The position numbers and the translations under genes were made by a program. This document shows, piece by piece, positions 32,032-39,861 of a stretch of DNA of 40,140 nt (position 1 is its first letter; each line of letters opens with the position of its first letter). This DNA is from CAYNWK01 sp964400875 (lineage in GTDB: Bacteria > Chloroflexota > Anaerolineae > Anaerolineales > UBA4823): assembly GCA_964400875.1 (NCBI GenBank), contig CAYNWK010000022.1:1-40140 (forward strand). The letters run 5' to 3'. The notes beneath the pieces were generated by a model. That model did not search any database. It saw only the letters and a program-made list of their open reading frames with translations, and had not been told where the DNA came from.

Positions 32032-32750
32032 TGGAGCTTAAACGGCAGGCTGCCGAGCACGCCCTGAAGTACGTCCGCAGCGGGATGGTCCTGGGCCTGG
32101 GCTCCGGATCGACCACCACATACTTCATCCGCATGCTGGGCGAACGGCTGAAATTGGGGGAGCTGCATGGCATCCAAGGCGTGCCCACCTCCAAAGGGAC
32201 GCGCTCCCTGGCGGAACAGCTCGGCATCCCGCTCACCTCGCTGGCCGAGCACGAGCAATTAGATCTGGTTGTTGACGGAGCGGATGAAGTCGATCCGCAG
32301 CTCAACCTGATTAAAGGCCTGGGGCAGGCTTTGCTGCGCGAGAAGATCATCGAGGTCCACTGCGCCGAATTCGTCGTGATCGTAGACGAATCCAAACGCG
32401 TGCCCCGCCTCGGCTCCCACGCACCGCTGCCGGTGGAGATCCTGCCCTTCGAATGGGAGGCGCACCTGCGCTGGCTGAACAAACAGGGCTGCCGCGCCGC
32501 GCTGTGGCGAGAGCCATCCGGCTCCCCGGTGGTCACCGACAACGGCAACTACCTGGCGCGCTGCTGGTTCGAGTCCGGAGCGGGCGGCGCTGGAAGCGCA
32601 GACCGGGCCGGAATTCCCGACCCCTACGGCCTAGCAGCGGCGCTCTCCGCCCGACCGGGCATCCTGGAGCACGGGTTGTTTTTGGATATGGCCAGCCGGG
32701 TCGTCGTCGCCACGACCGGGGGCATAGAAGTACTGGAGCGTGAACCTTGA
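32031..32750 (+). CDS. rpiA: ribose-5-phosphate isomerase A
   Basis: 239 residues from ATG 32031, which overlaps the fba stop. LGLGSGSTTTYFI (21-33) is the phosphate-binding loop, VDGADEVDPQLNLIKG (81-96) carries the catalytic acidic residues, and LLREKIIE and SHAPLPVEILPF are also family signatures. The consensus KGGGGALTREK reads KGLGQALLREK here. It interconverts ribose 5-phosphate and ribulose 5-phosphate. A Gly/Ala insert (GAGGAGSADRAGIPDP) near residue 185 is unusual. A longer in-frame start upstream lies inside fba and is rejected. Confidence 0.93.
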   Translation: MELKRQAAEHALKYVRSGMVLGLGSGSTTTYFIRMLGERLKLGELHGIQGVPTSKGTRSLAEQLGIPLTSLAEHEQLDLVVDGADEVDPQLNLIKGLGQALLREKIIEVHCAEFVVIVDESKRVPRLGSHAPLPVEILPFEWEAHLRWLNKQGCRAALWREPSGSPVVTDNGNYLARCWFESGAGGAGSADRAGIPDPYGLAAALSARPGILEHGLFLDMASRVVVATTGGIEVLEREP

Positions 32751-33430
32751 GCGTCAAGATCGCCGCCTCGATCCTTTCCGCCGACTTCGCCCGCCTGGGA
32801 GACCAGGTGCGGGAGGCCATCCAGGGCGGCGCGGACTACATCCACGTCGATGTCATGGACGGTCATTTCGTGCCGAACATGACCTTCGGCCCATTGATTG
32901 TGGCGGCGATCAAACCCATCGCGGAGCAGGCCGGCATACCGCTGGACGTGCACCTGATGATCGAAAAACCGGAACGGCTGCTCGCCGACTTCGCCGAAGC
33001 CGGCGCAAACTTCCTGACCGTGCACGTCGAAACCTGCCCGCACCTGCACCGCACGGTGCAGCAGATTCAAGAGCTGGGCGTCAAAGCCGGCGTCACACTT
33101 AACCCCGCTACCCCGCTGGCCCAGCTGGAGGAGATCCTGCCCTACGCGGACCAATTGCTGATCATGTCGGTTAACCCGGGGTTCGGCGGCCAGTCCTATA
33201 TCCCCACCAGCACGGCGAAGATCGCCAGGCTGCGCCGGATGTTGGCCGCCAGCGGCCGGGCAGGCCTGGACATCGAGGTGGACGGCGGCATCAAACCCGG
33301 CAACGCCGCCGAGGTCGCCGGGGCCGGCGCCACCGTGCTGGTGGTCGGTTCCGGGGTATTCAAAGGCCGGGGGAGCATCGCAGAGAACATCACCGCACTG
33401 CGCATGGGCGCAGCCGGGAAGCTCGCCTAA
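32747..33430 (+). CDS. rpe: ribulose-phosphate 3-epimerase
   Basis: 227 residues, TTG start overlapping the rpiA stop by 4 nt (TTGA). TIM-barrel motifs: SILSADFARLGDQ, HVDVMDGHFVPNMTFGP (metal-binding His and Asp), VHLMIEKPE, VNPGFGGQSYI and VDGGIKPGN (phosphate loop). It interconverts ribulose 5-phosphate and xylulose 5-phosphate. With fba and rpiA it forms a compact operon joining glycolysis or gluconeogenesis to the non-oxidative pentose phosphate pathway. No phosphoribulokinase or RuBisCO is visible, so a Calvin cycle cannot be claimed. Confidence 0.95.
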   Translation: MSVKIAASILSADFARLGDQVREAIQGGADYIHVDVMDGHFVPNMTFGPLIVAAIKPIAEQAGIPLDVHLMIEKPERLLADFAEAGANFLTVHVETCPHLHRTVQQIQELGVKAGVTLNPATPLAQLEEILPYADQLLIMSVNPGFGGQSYIPTSTAKIARLRRMLAASGRAGLDIEVDGGIKPGNAAEVAGAGATVLVVGSGVFKGRGSIAENITALRMGAAGKLA

Positions 33431-33510
33431 CAATTTTGCATGCAGCGCGTTTTCGCCCGAACCTCCGGTAAAATAATCTCTGCCAGACCAGGAAAACCTA
33501 TCGAGCAACG

Positions 33511-36243
33511 ATGTACAGAGCGCCTGCAAAATACCCCCCCTACACCCTGATCTACACGCTGATCGGCCTGTTGTTCGGTTTGGGATTCCCGATTCTGGGG
33601 ACCGGGGTCTCCTTGTGGGAAAACGGGCTGCCGTTTACCCTGGCTAACGCGTTGCTGCTGCAAGCCAGCCAACCCCTGCTGTGGATCATCGACACGGCGC
33701 CGTTTGTGCTCTGCCTCGTTGCCTTCCTCGCCGGCAAACGACACACCCAGGTCGCCCGCCTGGCTTCCGAAAACGAGCAGATCGTTTCAGAACGCACCAA
33801 GGAGCTGATCGCCGCAAACACGAAGCTGGAAGACGAGATCGCCCAGCGCATCCAGGACGAGATCAACATTGAACGCGCCAAGAAAACCTGGGAGGCGACC
33901 TTCGACGCGGTCTCCGAGCTGATCGTCCTCACCGACCGGAATGGAAAGATCGCCCGCTGCAACCAGGCGACCATCGAACGGCTGGACACCAGTTACAGCG
34001 AGCTGCTCGGAAAAGAATTCGTCGAAGTATTCTTCAAGGGGAACCCACCCGAAGGATTCGACTTAATGGGCGGCGAGAACACCCTCCAGTTTGCTGTGCT
34101 GGAGGGCTGGTACAACGTAGCCATCTACCCGGTCCGGATCGCCAATATCCTGGAAGGCATCATCTACGTCATCCTCGATATCACCGAGCTGGTCGAGGCC
34201 CGTCAGGCCGCGGAAGCCGCCGACCAGGCAAAGAGCGAGTTCCTTGCCAATATGAGCCACGAGATCCGCACCCCGATGAACGGCGTGATCGGCATGATCG
34301 AGCTGGCCCTCGACACCAAACTGACCTCGGAACAAAAAGATTACCTCGAATCATCCCTGGAAAGCGCCGAAGCCCTGCTAACCCTGTTAAACGACATCCT
34401 GGACTTCTCCAAGATCGAAGCCCGACAGCTGGACCTGGAGATCGTCGACTTCAACCTGCGCACTACAGTCGAGAATATGACCCACGCGCTGGCCCAACGC
34501 GCCTACGACAAAGACCTGGAGATCGCCTGCCTGATCGACCCCGACGTTCCCGGACTGCTGGAAGGCGACCCGGGCCGCTTGCGCCAGATCCTGGTCAACC
34601 TGGTCGGGAACGCCATCAAGTTCACCCAGGAAGGTGAAGTGGTCGTGCGCGTGCAGGTCGAGGAGAAGAGCAAGTCCGACGCCACCCTGCGCTTCTCCGT
34701 ACAAGATACCGGCATCGGCATCCCGATAGAGCGCCAAACGGCGGTCTTCGAACGCTTTACACAGGTGGACGGCACAACGACGCGCAAATACGGCGGCACC
34801 GGCCTGGGACTGGCAATCTCCAAACAGCTGGTCGAGATGATGGGCGGCAAGATCGGCGTGATCAGCGCGGTAGACAAAGGCAGCACGTTCTGGTTCACTG
34901 CGGTGTTCCGCCGGCAAGCCGACAAGGTTACCGCGCCCTTATCCCAATCGCCGGAGCTGCTGGACCGGCGCGTGCTGGTGGTGGACGACAACGCCACCAA
35001 CCGCATGATCCTGGAAAAGATCTTACAGGGATTCGGCTGCCGGCCCCTCACGGTGCCCAGCGGACCAGAAGCGCTCAATGCACTGCACACCGCCGTGCGC
35101 GAGGGCGACCCATTCGAGATCCTCCTGCTGGATATGCAGATGCCGGATATGGATGGCGAGGAAACCGTGCAGCGGGTCAAAGCCGACGCGCGCATCAGCG
35201 CCACCCGGGTGGTGATCCTGACCTCAATCGGCAGGCGCGGCGAAGCCGATCGATTCGAGGCCCTCGGCTGCGTAGGATACCTGATCAAACCCGTCCGGCA
35301 GCAGCAGCTTTTCGACACCCTGCAGAAGGTCGTCAGCCAGGATACAATTCCCGCCAAGCCGGACACCGGCCCGCTAAACCTGCGCGAGGTTCTGCAGGAA
35401 GGTTTCCGGGAGAAGCTCCGCGTGCTGCTGGCGGAAGACAACAAGATCAACCGCAAACTGGCCGTGACTTTGCTGGAAAAAGCCGGCATCCCGGTAGAAC
35501 AGGCCGAAACCGGGAAACAGGTCGTCGAAATGCTCAAAGAGAAATTCTTCAGCGTGGTGCTGATGGACGTGCAAATGCCCGAACTGGACGGTTTCGAGGC
35601 CACCCAGGCTATCCGCCAGCTGGAAGGGCCGGCCAGCCAGACGCCGATCATCGCCATGACAGCCCACGTGATGAAAGGCGACCGGGAACGCTGCCTGGCG
35701 TCGGGGATGAACGACTACATCGCCAAGCCGATCGATCCAGAGGAGATGGTCGAGAAGATCCTTTATTGGGCCATCCCGGCGGAATCCGAACCCTCCGGCG
35801 AGCCCGCCTCGGTGGAGAGCCTGCCGACCGACGGTAAGCCCTCTCCCTCCGCCGATGGATCAGCGCGGGTGGAAGCCTGGGACAATTACGATGAGGCGCC
35901 CCCGGTCGAACTGGATGACGCCCTGCCCCGTTTCCTGGACGATCGAGAATTCTTCACCCAAATGTTGGGTGAATTCGTCGCACAGATGCCCGAGCGAATC
36001 GCAGAGCTCCAGGAGGATGCGCGCGCCGGCGACGCGCAGGCGCTCTACCGGCACGCCCACACCCTCAAAGGCATGGCTGTCAATTTCAGCGCTGGGCGGC
36101 TCTCGGGTCACGCAAGCGAGCTGGAGATGGATGCGCGCCGCGAGGAGCTGGGCCGGGCTGCTCTCCTGATCACCCGCATCGAACGTGAAACCGCCAGCCT
36201 GCAGCAATACCTGGCCGCGCTCACCGCAGAAGAGAAGTCCTAA
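33511..36243 (+). CDS. hybrid sensor histidine kinase with two receivers and Hpt
   Basis: 910 residues. Two membrane helices (about 14-34 and 55-74) with a short loop, then a coiled coil (80-125) and one PAS domain (125-228). HisKA has His250 (LANMSHEIRTPMNG), and HATPase_c spans about 355-468 (N box NLVGNAIKF, G boxes DTGIGIP and GGTGLGLAIS). Receiver 1 is 486-605 with phospho-Asp541, receiver 2 is 636-755 with Asp686, and Hpt has His850 (HAHTLKGMAVNFS). The layout is that of BarA/ArcB-like phosphorelays. With almost no extracytoplasmic domain, the signal is likely intramembrane or cytosolic. No cognate regulator lies next to it. Confidence 0.94.
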   Translation: MYRAPAKYPPYTLIYTLIGLLFGLGFPILGTGVSLWENGLPFTLANALLLQASQPLLWIIDTAPFVLCLVAFLAGKRHTQVARLASENEQIVSERTKELIAANTKLEDEIAQRIQDEINIERAKKTWEATFDAVSELIVLTDRNGKIARCNQATIERLDTSYSELLGKEFVEVFFKGNPPEGFDLMGGENTLQFAVLEGWYNVAIYPVRIANILEGIIYVILDITELVEARQAAEAADQAKSEFLANMSHEIRTPMNGVIGMIELALDTKLTSEQKDYLESSLESAEALLTLLNDILDFSKIEARQLDLEIVDFNLRTTVENMTHALAQRAYDKDLEIACLIDPDVPGLLEGDPGRLRQILVNLVGNAIKFTQEGEVVVRVQVEEKSKSDATLRFSVQDTGIGIPIERQTAVFERFTQVDGTTTRKYGGTGLGLAISKQLVEMMGGKIGVISAVDKGSTFWFTAVFRRQADKVTAPLSQSPELLDRRVLVVDDNATNRMILEKILQGFGCRPLTVPSGPEALNALHTAVREGDPFEILLLDMQMPDMDGEETVQRVKADARISATRVVILTSIGRRGEADRFEALGCVGYLIKPVRQQQLFDTLQKVVSQDTIPAKPDTGPLNLREVLQEGFREKLRVLLAEDNKINRKLAVTLLEKAGIPVEQAETGKQVVEMLKEKFFSVVLMDVQMPELDGFEATQAIRQLEGPASQTPIIAMTAHVMKGDRERCLASGMNDYIAKPIDPEEMVEKILYWAIPAESEPSGEPASVESLPTDGKPSPSADGSARVEAWDNYDEAPPVELDDALPRFLDDREFFTQMLGEFVAQMPERIAELQEDARAGDAQALYRHAHTLKGMAVNFSAGRLSGHASELEMDARREELGRAALLITRIERETASLQQYLAALTAEEKS

Positions 36244-36264
36244 ACATAGCCACGTATTTGAGGC

Positions 36265-36354
36265 GTCATTGCTAGGGAGCGTCAGCGACCGAAGCAATCT
36301 CACGCACCGGAGATAGGGATTGCCACGCCGCCTTCGGCGGGCTCGCCAAGTCAT
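36265..36354. repeat. dispersed palindromic repeat (GTCATTGC type)
   Basis: GTCATTGC (36265-36272) at one end faces a degenerate GCCAAGTCAT at the other. Inside are GAAGCAATCTC (36291-36301) and GAGATAGGGATTGC, and a hairpin GCCGCC-TTC-GGCGGG. This is the layout of the widespread GTCATTGCGAG...CTCGCAATGAC elements found in many bacterial genomes. It is the first of three repeat elements in the 36244-36668 spacer, which carries no gene. Confidence 0.65.
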
Positions 36355-36369
36355 AGTTGTTTTTTAGGA

Positions 36370-36479
36370 GTTACGCACTTGAGGGAGGAAGAGGGGTGTT
36401 TTGGGGGGGCTAAACCCCCCCAAAACCCCACACCAAAAATGCCAACAGAGAAAAACCAAAGTTTTTTTGTCGAAAGGGG
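36370..36479. repeat. MITE-like element, left portion, with long G/C palindrome (copy C)
   Basis: It begins GTTACGCACTTG (36370-36381), the same 12 bases that start the next element at 36490. Inside, GGGGTGTTTTGGGGGGG (36393-36409) and CCCCCCCAAAACCCC (36415-36429) form a near-perfect stem. The element runs into the 10-N gap, so its right end is not seen. Confidence 0.65.
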
Positions 36480-36489
36480 NNNNNNNNNN
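36480..36489. other. assembly gap (10 N)
   Basis: Ten N between two copies of the same repeat start. The assembler probably stalled on the G/C-run palindromes. Confidence 1.
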
Positions 36490-36574
36490 GTTACGCACTT
36501 GTGGGTGTACGTGGGTTGTTGGGGCGGGACCCGCCCCCCCAAACACCCCTCACCTTCTCGGCGAACTGCGTAAC
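36490..36574. mobile_element. 85-bp MITE-like element with terminal inverted repeats (copy D)
   Basis: Terminal inverted repeats GTTACGCACTTG (36490-36501) and GAACTGCGTAAC (36563-36574) match at 10 of 12 positions. The interior is a palindrome, GGGGCGGG...CCCGCCCC, with an arm CCCAAACACCC shared with copies A and B. It has no coding capacity, so it is a non-autonomous element presumably moved by a transposase elsewhere in the genome. Confidence 0.7.
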
Positions 36575-36607
36575 CCCTATGTTTTTAGGGCTCAAGGGCC
36601 AAATTAT

Positions 36608-36637
36608 TTGGACAAGAAGGCTCCTGTTTGGTAGAAT
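36608..36637 (+). promoter_or_regulatory. promoter of the rhodanese gene
   Basis: TTGGAC (36608-36613), 18 bp, TAGAAT (36632-36637), 31 nt before ATG 36669. It lies just outside the MITE-like element. Confidence 0.6.
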
Positions 36638-36668
36638 GGGGGTTGTTAAAAAACTGGGCTGAGTCATC

Positions 36669-37028
36669 ATGGCGAATTTCTATGGAGCCCCTGAGATCAG
36701 CGCCGAAACGTTGAGCCAGAGGCTGGAAAACAAAAACAACCTGCTGCTGTTGGACGTGCGTGAAAGGTGGGAGCTGGCTTACGCGCGCTTGCCGGGAAAA
36801 AAGATCATGCTCGCCCCCTTGAGCCAGCTGGCGCAGCACGGCCTGGCAGCGCTGCCAGCGGCGACCCGGAATAAACAGAAAGAGATCGTCGTGTTCTGCC
36901 ACCACGGCGTGCGCAGCGCCGAGGTGACCGCCTGGCTGATCCAGCAAGGTTGGGAAAACGTACACAGCCTGGCCGGCGGGCTGAACGCGTACGCCGAACA
37001 GGTAGACCCTTCCATCGGCAGGTATTAA
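36669..37028 (+). CDS. single-domain rhodanese (sulfurtransferase)
   Basis: 119 residues. LLLLDVRERWELAYARLPG is the CH2A-like start, and the active-site loop CHHGVRS has Cys77, which carries the persulfide. GWENVHSLAGGLNAYAEQVDPSIGRY is the typical C-terminus of GlpE-like or molybdopterin-linked rhodaneses. It moves sulfane sulfur between thiols, thiosulfate or cyanide. The partner is unknown. It lies 43 nt before azlC and may share its transcript. Confidence 0.9.
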   Translation: MANFYGAPEISAETLSQRLENKNNLLLLDVRERWELAYARLPGKKIMLAPLSQLAQHGLAALPAATRNKQKEIVVFCHHGVRSAEVTAWLIQQGWENVHSLAGGLNAYAEQVDPSIGRY

Positions 37029-37071
37029 CCCGCTGCCGGATCGAAACCCTCGCAAACGAGAACCGGATACC

Positions 37072-37788
37072 TTGATCACCGCAACCAACGAAGCACGCCT
37101 GGCGCCGTCGCGGCGCGCCGAATTCCTGGCCGGGGCCCGGGCTGAACTGCCCATCCTGATCGGCGCCATGCCGTTCGGTATGATTTACGGCGTCCTGGCC
37201 CTCGGGGCCGGCCTGCCCGCAAGCACCGCCCTGGCGATGTCCGCGGTGGTCTTTGCCGGCTCGGCGCAGTTCGTCATGGCGCAGCTTTTCGGGACCGGCG
37301 CGCCGGCCCTGGTGATCGTGCTGACCGCAGCCATCATCAACCTGCGACACGTGCTGTACAGCGCATCCGTGGCGCCCTACACCCGGCAGCTGCGCCCGGC
37401 CTGGAAATGGCTGCTGGCCTACCTGCTCACCGACGAAGCTTACGCCTTCGCCATCCTGCACTACCACAAAGAAGAAGCCCCGCTCGCCAACAAACACTGG
37501 TACTTCCTGGGCGCCGGGCTGGCGCTGTGGGGCAGTTGGCAGCTCAGCACGGCGATCGGTATCTACCTGGGGGCTGTGCTGCCCGAGAGCTGGTCGCTGG
37601 ATTTCACACTGGCGCTGAGCTTCATCGCCTTGATGGTACCCGCGCTGAAAGGACGCCCCGGCGTAGCCGCAGCCCTGGCGGCGGGAGTCGTCGCGGCGCT
37701 GACCTTCAACCTGCCGTATAAACTGGGGCTGGTCACCGCCACACTGGTGGGCATCGGTGTGGGCTTGTGGGTGGAGGGGGTCGAATGA
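37072..37788 (+). CDS. azlC: AzlC-type branched-chain amino acid exporter subunit
   Basis: 238 residues, TTG start at 37072 with a weak ribosome-binding site. LPILIGAMPFGMIYGVLALGAGL and VVFAGSAQFVMAQLF, then INLRHVLYSASVAPY, are the conserved AzlC helices (GS-AQF and R-H-x-L-Y motifs). Six or seven membrane helices are likely. With AzlD it exports branched-chain amino acids and analogues such as azaleucine. Its stop overlaps the azlD start (ATGA). Confidence 0.9.
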   Translation: MITATNEARLAPSRRAEFLAGARAELPILIGAMPFGMIYGVLALGAGLPASTALAMSAVVFAGSAQFVMAQLFGTGAPALVIVLTAAIINLRHVLYSASVAPYTRQLRPAWKWLLAYLLTDEAYAFAILHYHKEEAPLANKHWYFLGAGLALWGSWQLSTAIGIYLGAVLPESWSLDFTLALSFIALMVPALKGRPGVAAALAAGVVAALTFNLPYKLGLVTATLVGIGVGLWVEGVE

Positions 37789-38099
37789 ACACCTGGCCGA
37801 TCCTGATCGCCGCCGGCGCACTGACTTACGCTATGCGCCTGTCCTTCATCCTGCTCATGGAACGCCTGGAGGTGCCCAGGAATCTGAAGCGCGCCCTGTA
37901 CTACGTGCCCCCGGCGGTCCTTTCGGCGATCATCTTCCCGGAGCTGCTGATGCCCGGCGGGACCCTGAACGTCTCCCCCGGCAACCCCCGGCTGCTCGCC
38001 GGCGCGCTGGCGGTGGTGATCGCCTGGCGCACGAAGAACGCGCTGCTGACCATCCTGAGCGGGATGGCGGCGCTGTGGATTTTGCAAACTCTTATTTGA
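37785..38099 (+). CDS. azlD: AzlD-type small subunit of the amino acid exporter
   Basis: 104 residues from ATG 37785, overlapping azlC by 4 nt. LIAAGALTYAMRLSFILLMERLEVPRNLKRALYYVPPAVLSAIIFPELL is the AzlD pattern, with TYAMR and YVPPAVL conserved, then two more hydrophobic helices. It pairs with AzlC to form the exporter. The upstream in-frame extension inside azlC is rejected. From 38100 to 38145 nothing is seen. Confidence 0.9.
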   Translation: MNTWPILIAAGALTYAMRLSFILLMERLEVPRNLKRALYYVPPAVLSAIIFPELLMPGGTLNVSPGNPRLLAGALAVVIAWRTKNALLTILSGMAALWILQTLI

Positions 38100-38145
38100 A
38101 CTGGGAGGTGGGTCAGGGAAGCGTTGGAGAAATGACAGACAGCAC

Positions 38146-38174
38146 TTGATCAAAAGGGGATTTTTTGTTAGATT
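38146..38174 (+). promoter_or_regulatory. promoter of the membrane-anchored protein gene
   Basis: TTGATC (38146-38151), 17 bp containing a T-run, TAGATT (38169-38174), about 38 nt before the ATG. Confidence 0.55.
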
Positions 38175-38211
38175 GGATTCAGCACTCCTCTGATTTGTTC
38201 CATCAGGAAAT

Positions 38212-39033
38212 ATGGGAATGCATTCACAATCTTCTCACCGGATACTTGTTTGGTTGGTGCTGATCATCGTAATGGTCCTGCTGGCGTTAGGAGCTTTGAG
38301 CAGGCTTCAATCCCGGTTCAACGTTGTCACCGCCCTTCAGTCCCCATCAAATTCAGCCACGGTTACCCCGACAGTAGACTCCCTTACCGTTGGATTCACT
38401 ACCGAGGTTGTTGAACACGTGGATAGAGGAATGGCAACGCTTAAGGACGTTCCGAAACTTACCGAAATGTACAACCTCACCCACCTGCCTCCACCGTTCA
38501 CACTTGGTCCCAGCCCCACGCCTGTTACTTATACACCAAGGCAATCTTTCGAGACGGGGATTTTCGACAATCAAGCTGCGCCGCTTTCTCCAATGGGTTA
38601 TGCGATGTGGAATTATTGGCAAGATATCGTGAATGGTGAAAAAGTCCAGATCTTTGCCGGCGCGAGGCGGGATAACCCCGGCCTGACCTCGGAAACTTCA
38701 CAGGGAATCGTATTTGTCGCCGCATCCTCCCTAAACGAAATAAACCACAATTATCAACTCTTTGAAGCCCCCATCCACGACACGGGCATTCTGCGCATCA
38801 CCACCGTCACCGGATATCGCCTGACTCTTGAGGCGGAGAGCGGGGCTGTTCTTTATTTCGATGTACCTACCCGCCGGTTTGTCGATTCGCTGTCCGCCAC
38901 GGTGAACGCCCCTACAGTCACTCCTTTGCCGCCGGTTACGACGACGCCAACCGAGCAAGAGTTGCCTCCCATATGCCGGACCGATGCGCCTTACCCAGAA
39001 CCCAACTGCGTGCCGGCAACGCCGTACCCATAA
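38212..39033 (+). CDS. membrane-anchored extracellular protein of unknown function
   Basis: 273 residues. ATG 38212 or ATG 38218; AGGA at 38204-38208 fits either. There is one N-terminal hydrophobic helix (about 11-30, ILVWLVLIIVMVLLALGAL) without a clear cleavage site, so it is probably an anchor. Ser/Thr/Pro-rich spacers flank the core (TVTPTVDS, FTLGPSPTPVTYTP, then TVTPLPPVTTTPTEQ near the end). The core (about 120-225) looks beta-rich, e.g. VQIFAGARRDNPGLT and ILRITTVTGYRLTLEAESGAVLYFDVPTR. Codon use is lower in G+C than the neighbours, which may mean later acquisition. I do not recognise a family. Confidence 0.7.
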   Translation: MGMHSQSSHRILVWLVLIIVMVLLALGALSRLQSRFNVVTALQSPSNSATVTPTVDSLTVGFTTEVVEHVDRGMATLKDVPKLTEMYNLTHLPPPFTLGPSPTPVTYTPRQSFETGIFDNQAAPLSPMGYAMWNYWQDIVNGEKVQIFAGARRDNPGLTSETSQGIVFVAASSLNEINHNYQLFEAPIHDTGILRITTVTGYRLTLEAESGAVLYFDVPTRRFVDSLSATVNAPTVTPLPPVTTTPTEQELPPICRTDAPYPEPNCVPATPYP

Positions 39034-39060
39034 GATTGCGCAAATCAAAGAGTGGAGGAG

Positions 39061-39483
39061 CTAGCTATAAGGGTTAACGATTTCTAGACCTCGCACCACT
39101 TGCCCATCCTGTAAATCTTCTGAGTACAAAACATCGCACTCCCCACGCAGAGCTGCGGCCAAGATGAGGGAGTCGTAGAATGAGTACCTAGATTCAGCCT
39201 GAAGCTCCAAACAACTTTCATACAGCGGCAGGTCCGGGTAAACCTGGCACAGCGGGTTCATCACCTGCCGGATATATATTTTGCTGTGCTCCAGGGATAG
39301 GGGAACAGAAAATTTTTGGGTGGCGACATTCAGAAATTCCTGGATGACCTGGGTGCTGATGATGCCCAGGCCGGTTCTCAGTCCCTCCTGGATGAGCGTT
39401 CTGGAGCGTTCTTTTTTTTCCGGCTGGCGATCATCGAATGAATAGACAAACACGTTCGTATCGATGAAGTATTTACCGCTCAT
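39061..39483 (-). CDS. PIN-domain toxin (VapC-like), second pair
   Basis: 140 residues with all PIN acids: Asp8 (FIDTNVFVYSFD), Glu49 (VIQEFLNV), Asp104 (SFYDSLILAAAL) and Asp123 (YSEDLQDG). It belongs to a different PIN subgroup from the one at 5027-5470. Its start overlaps the 3' end of the antitoxin gene by 11 nt, which couples translation. Expected activity is metal-dependent RNA cleavage; the target is unknown. Convergent with the gene at 38212. Confidence 0.88.
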   Translation of the reverse strand: MSGKYFIDTNVFVYSFDDRQPEKKERSRTLIQEGLRTGLGIISTQVIQEFLNVATQKFSVPLSLEHSKIYIRQVMNPLCQVYPDLPLYESCLELQAESRYSFYDSLILAAALRGECDVLYSEDLQDGQVVRGLEIVNPYS

Positions 39484-39694
39484 TCATCTCGTCTCGATGA
39501 AAAGAACGTCCGGGTTCTACATACTCGAAATGTTCCATCAACTCTGCAAAGGCTTCCGCGCTGCGGGGACGCTCTGCATACTTCTCCAACCAGCGACGAA
39601 ATTCTTCATTCAAGGTAGTGCCCTCGGCCGAGGCGCGATCACGCGCCCTTTCGATGATCTCTTCCTCCGCGCTGAAGGTAATATTCTTTAACAT
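39473..39694 (-). CDS. antitoxin of the second VapBC pair
   Basis: 73 residues, MLKNITFSAEEEIIERARDRASAEGTTLNEEFRRWLEKYAE, an RHH-type start (short strand, two helices with the GTTLNEEFRRWL turn) and a variable toxin-binding tail with EHFEYVEPGRSFHRDEM. Short acidic/basic proteins of this form are the usual partners of PIN toxins. It overlaps the toxin gene by 11 nt. An operator-like repeat lies 24-39 bp upstream of its start. Confidence 0.82.
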   Translation of the reverse strand: MLKNITFSAEEEIIERARDRASAEGTTLNEEFRRWLEKYAERPRSAEAFAELMEHFEYVEPGRSFHRDEMNER

Positions 39695-39717
39695 ATCCTA
39701 CCTCAAACCTTGTTGAT

Positions 39718-39733
39718 ACACTACCCATAGTGT
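39718..39733 (-). promoter_or_regulatory. operator-like inverted repeat of the second VapBC pair
   Basis: ACACTA-CCCA-TAGTGT is a perfect 6-bp inverted repeat. GTGTACAC (39730-39737) is a second overlapping palindrome. On the minus strand TTGCAC lies upstream as a possible -35 box. It is consistent with autorepression by the antitoxin. From 39738 to 39861 no gene is seen. Confidence 0.55.
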
Positions 39734-39861
39734 ACACGAGTGTTCGTGCAATGTCAATCTACAATTCCAATATTGCGCTGACTGTATTAAGCGGTGGGTT
39801 ACGGGGTTTAAGTTTCTTCGCCGAGGCGCATCTTCAACACGCCCCTTCATCCAGCCTGCTC

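Noticed and set aside
31971..32750. Longer rpiA starting inside fba
   Set aside because: The added residues do not belong to the RpiA fold and ATG 32031 overlaps the fba stop in a normal coupled arrangement.
31078..33430. fba-rpiA-rpe as a Calvin-cycle operon
   Set aside because: No phosphoribulokinase, RuBisCO or sedoheptulose bisphosphatase is visible; the set also serves ordinary pentose phosphate metabolism.
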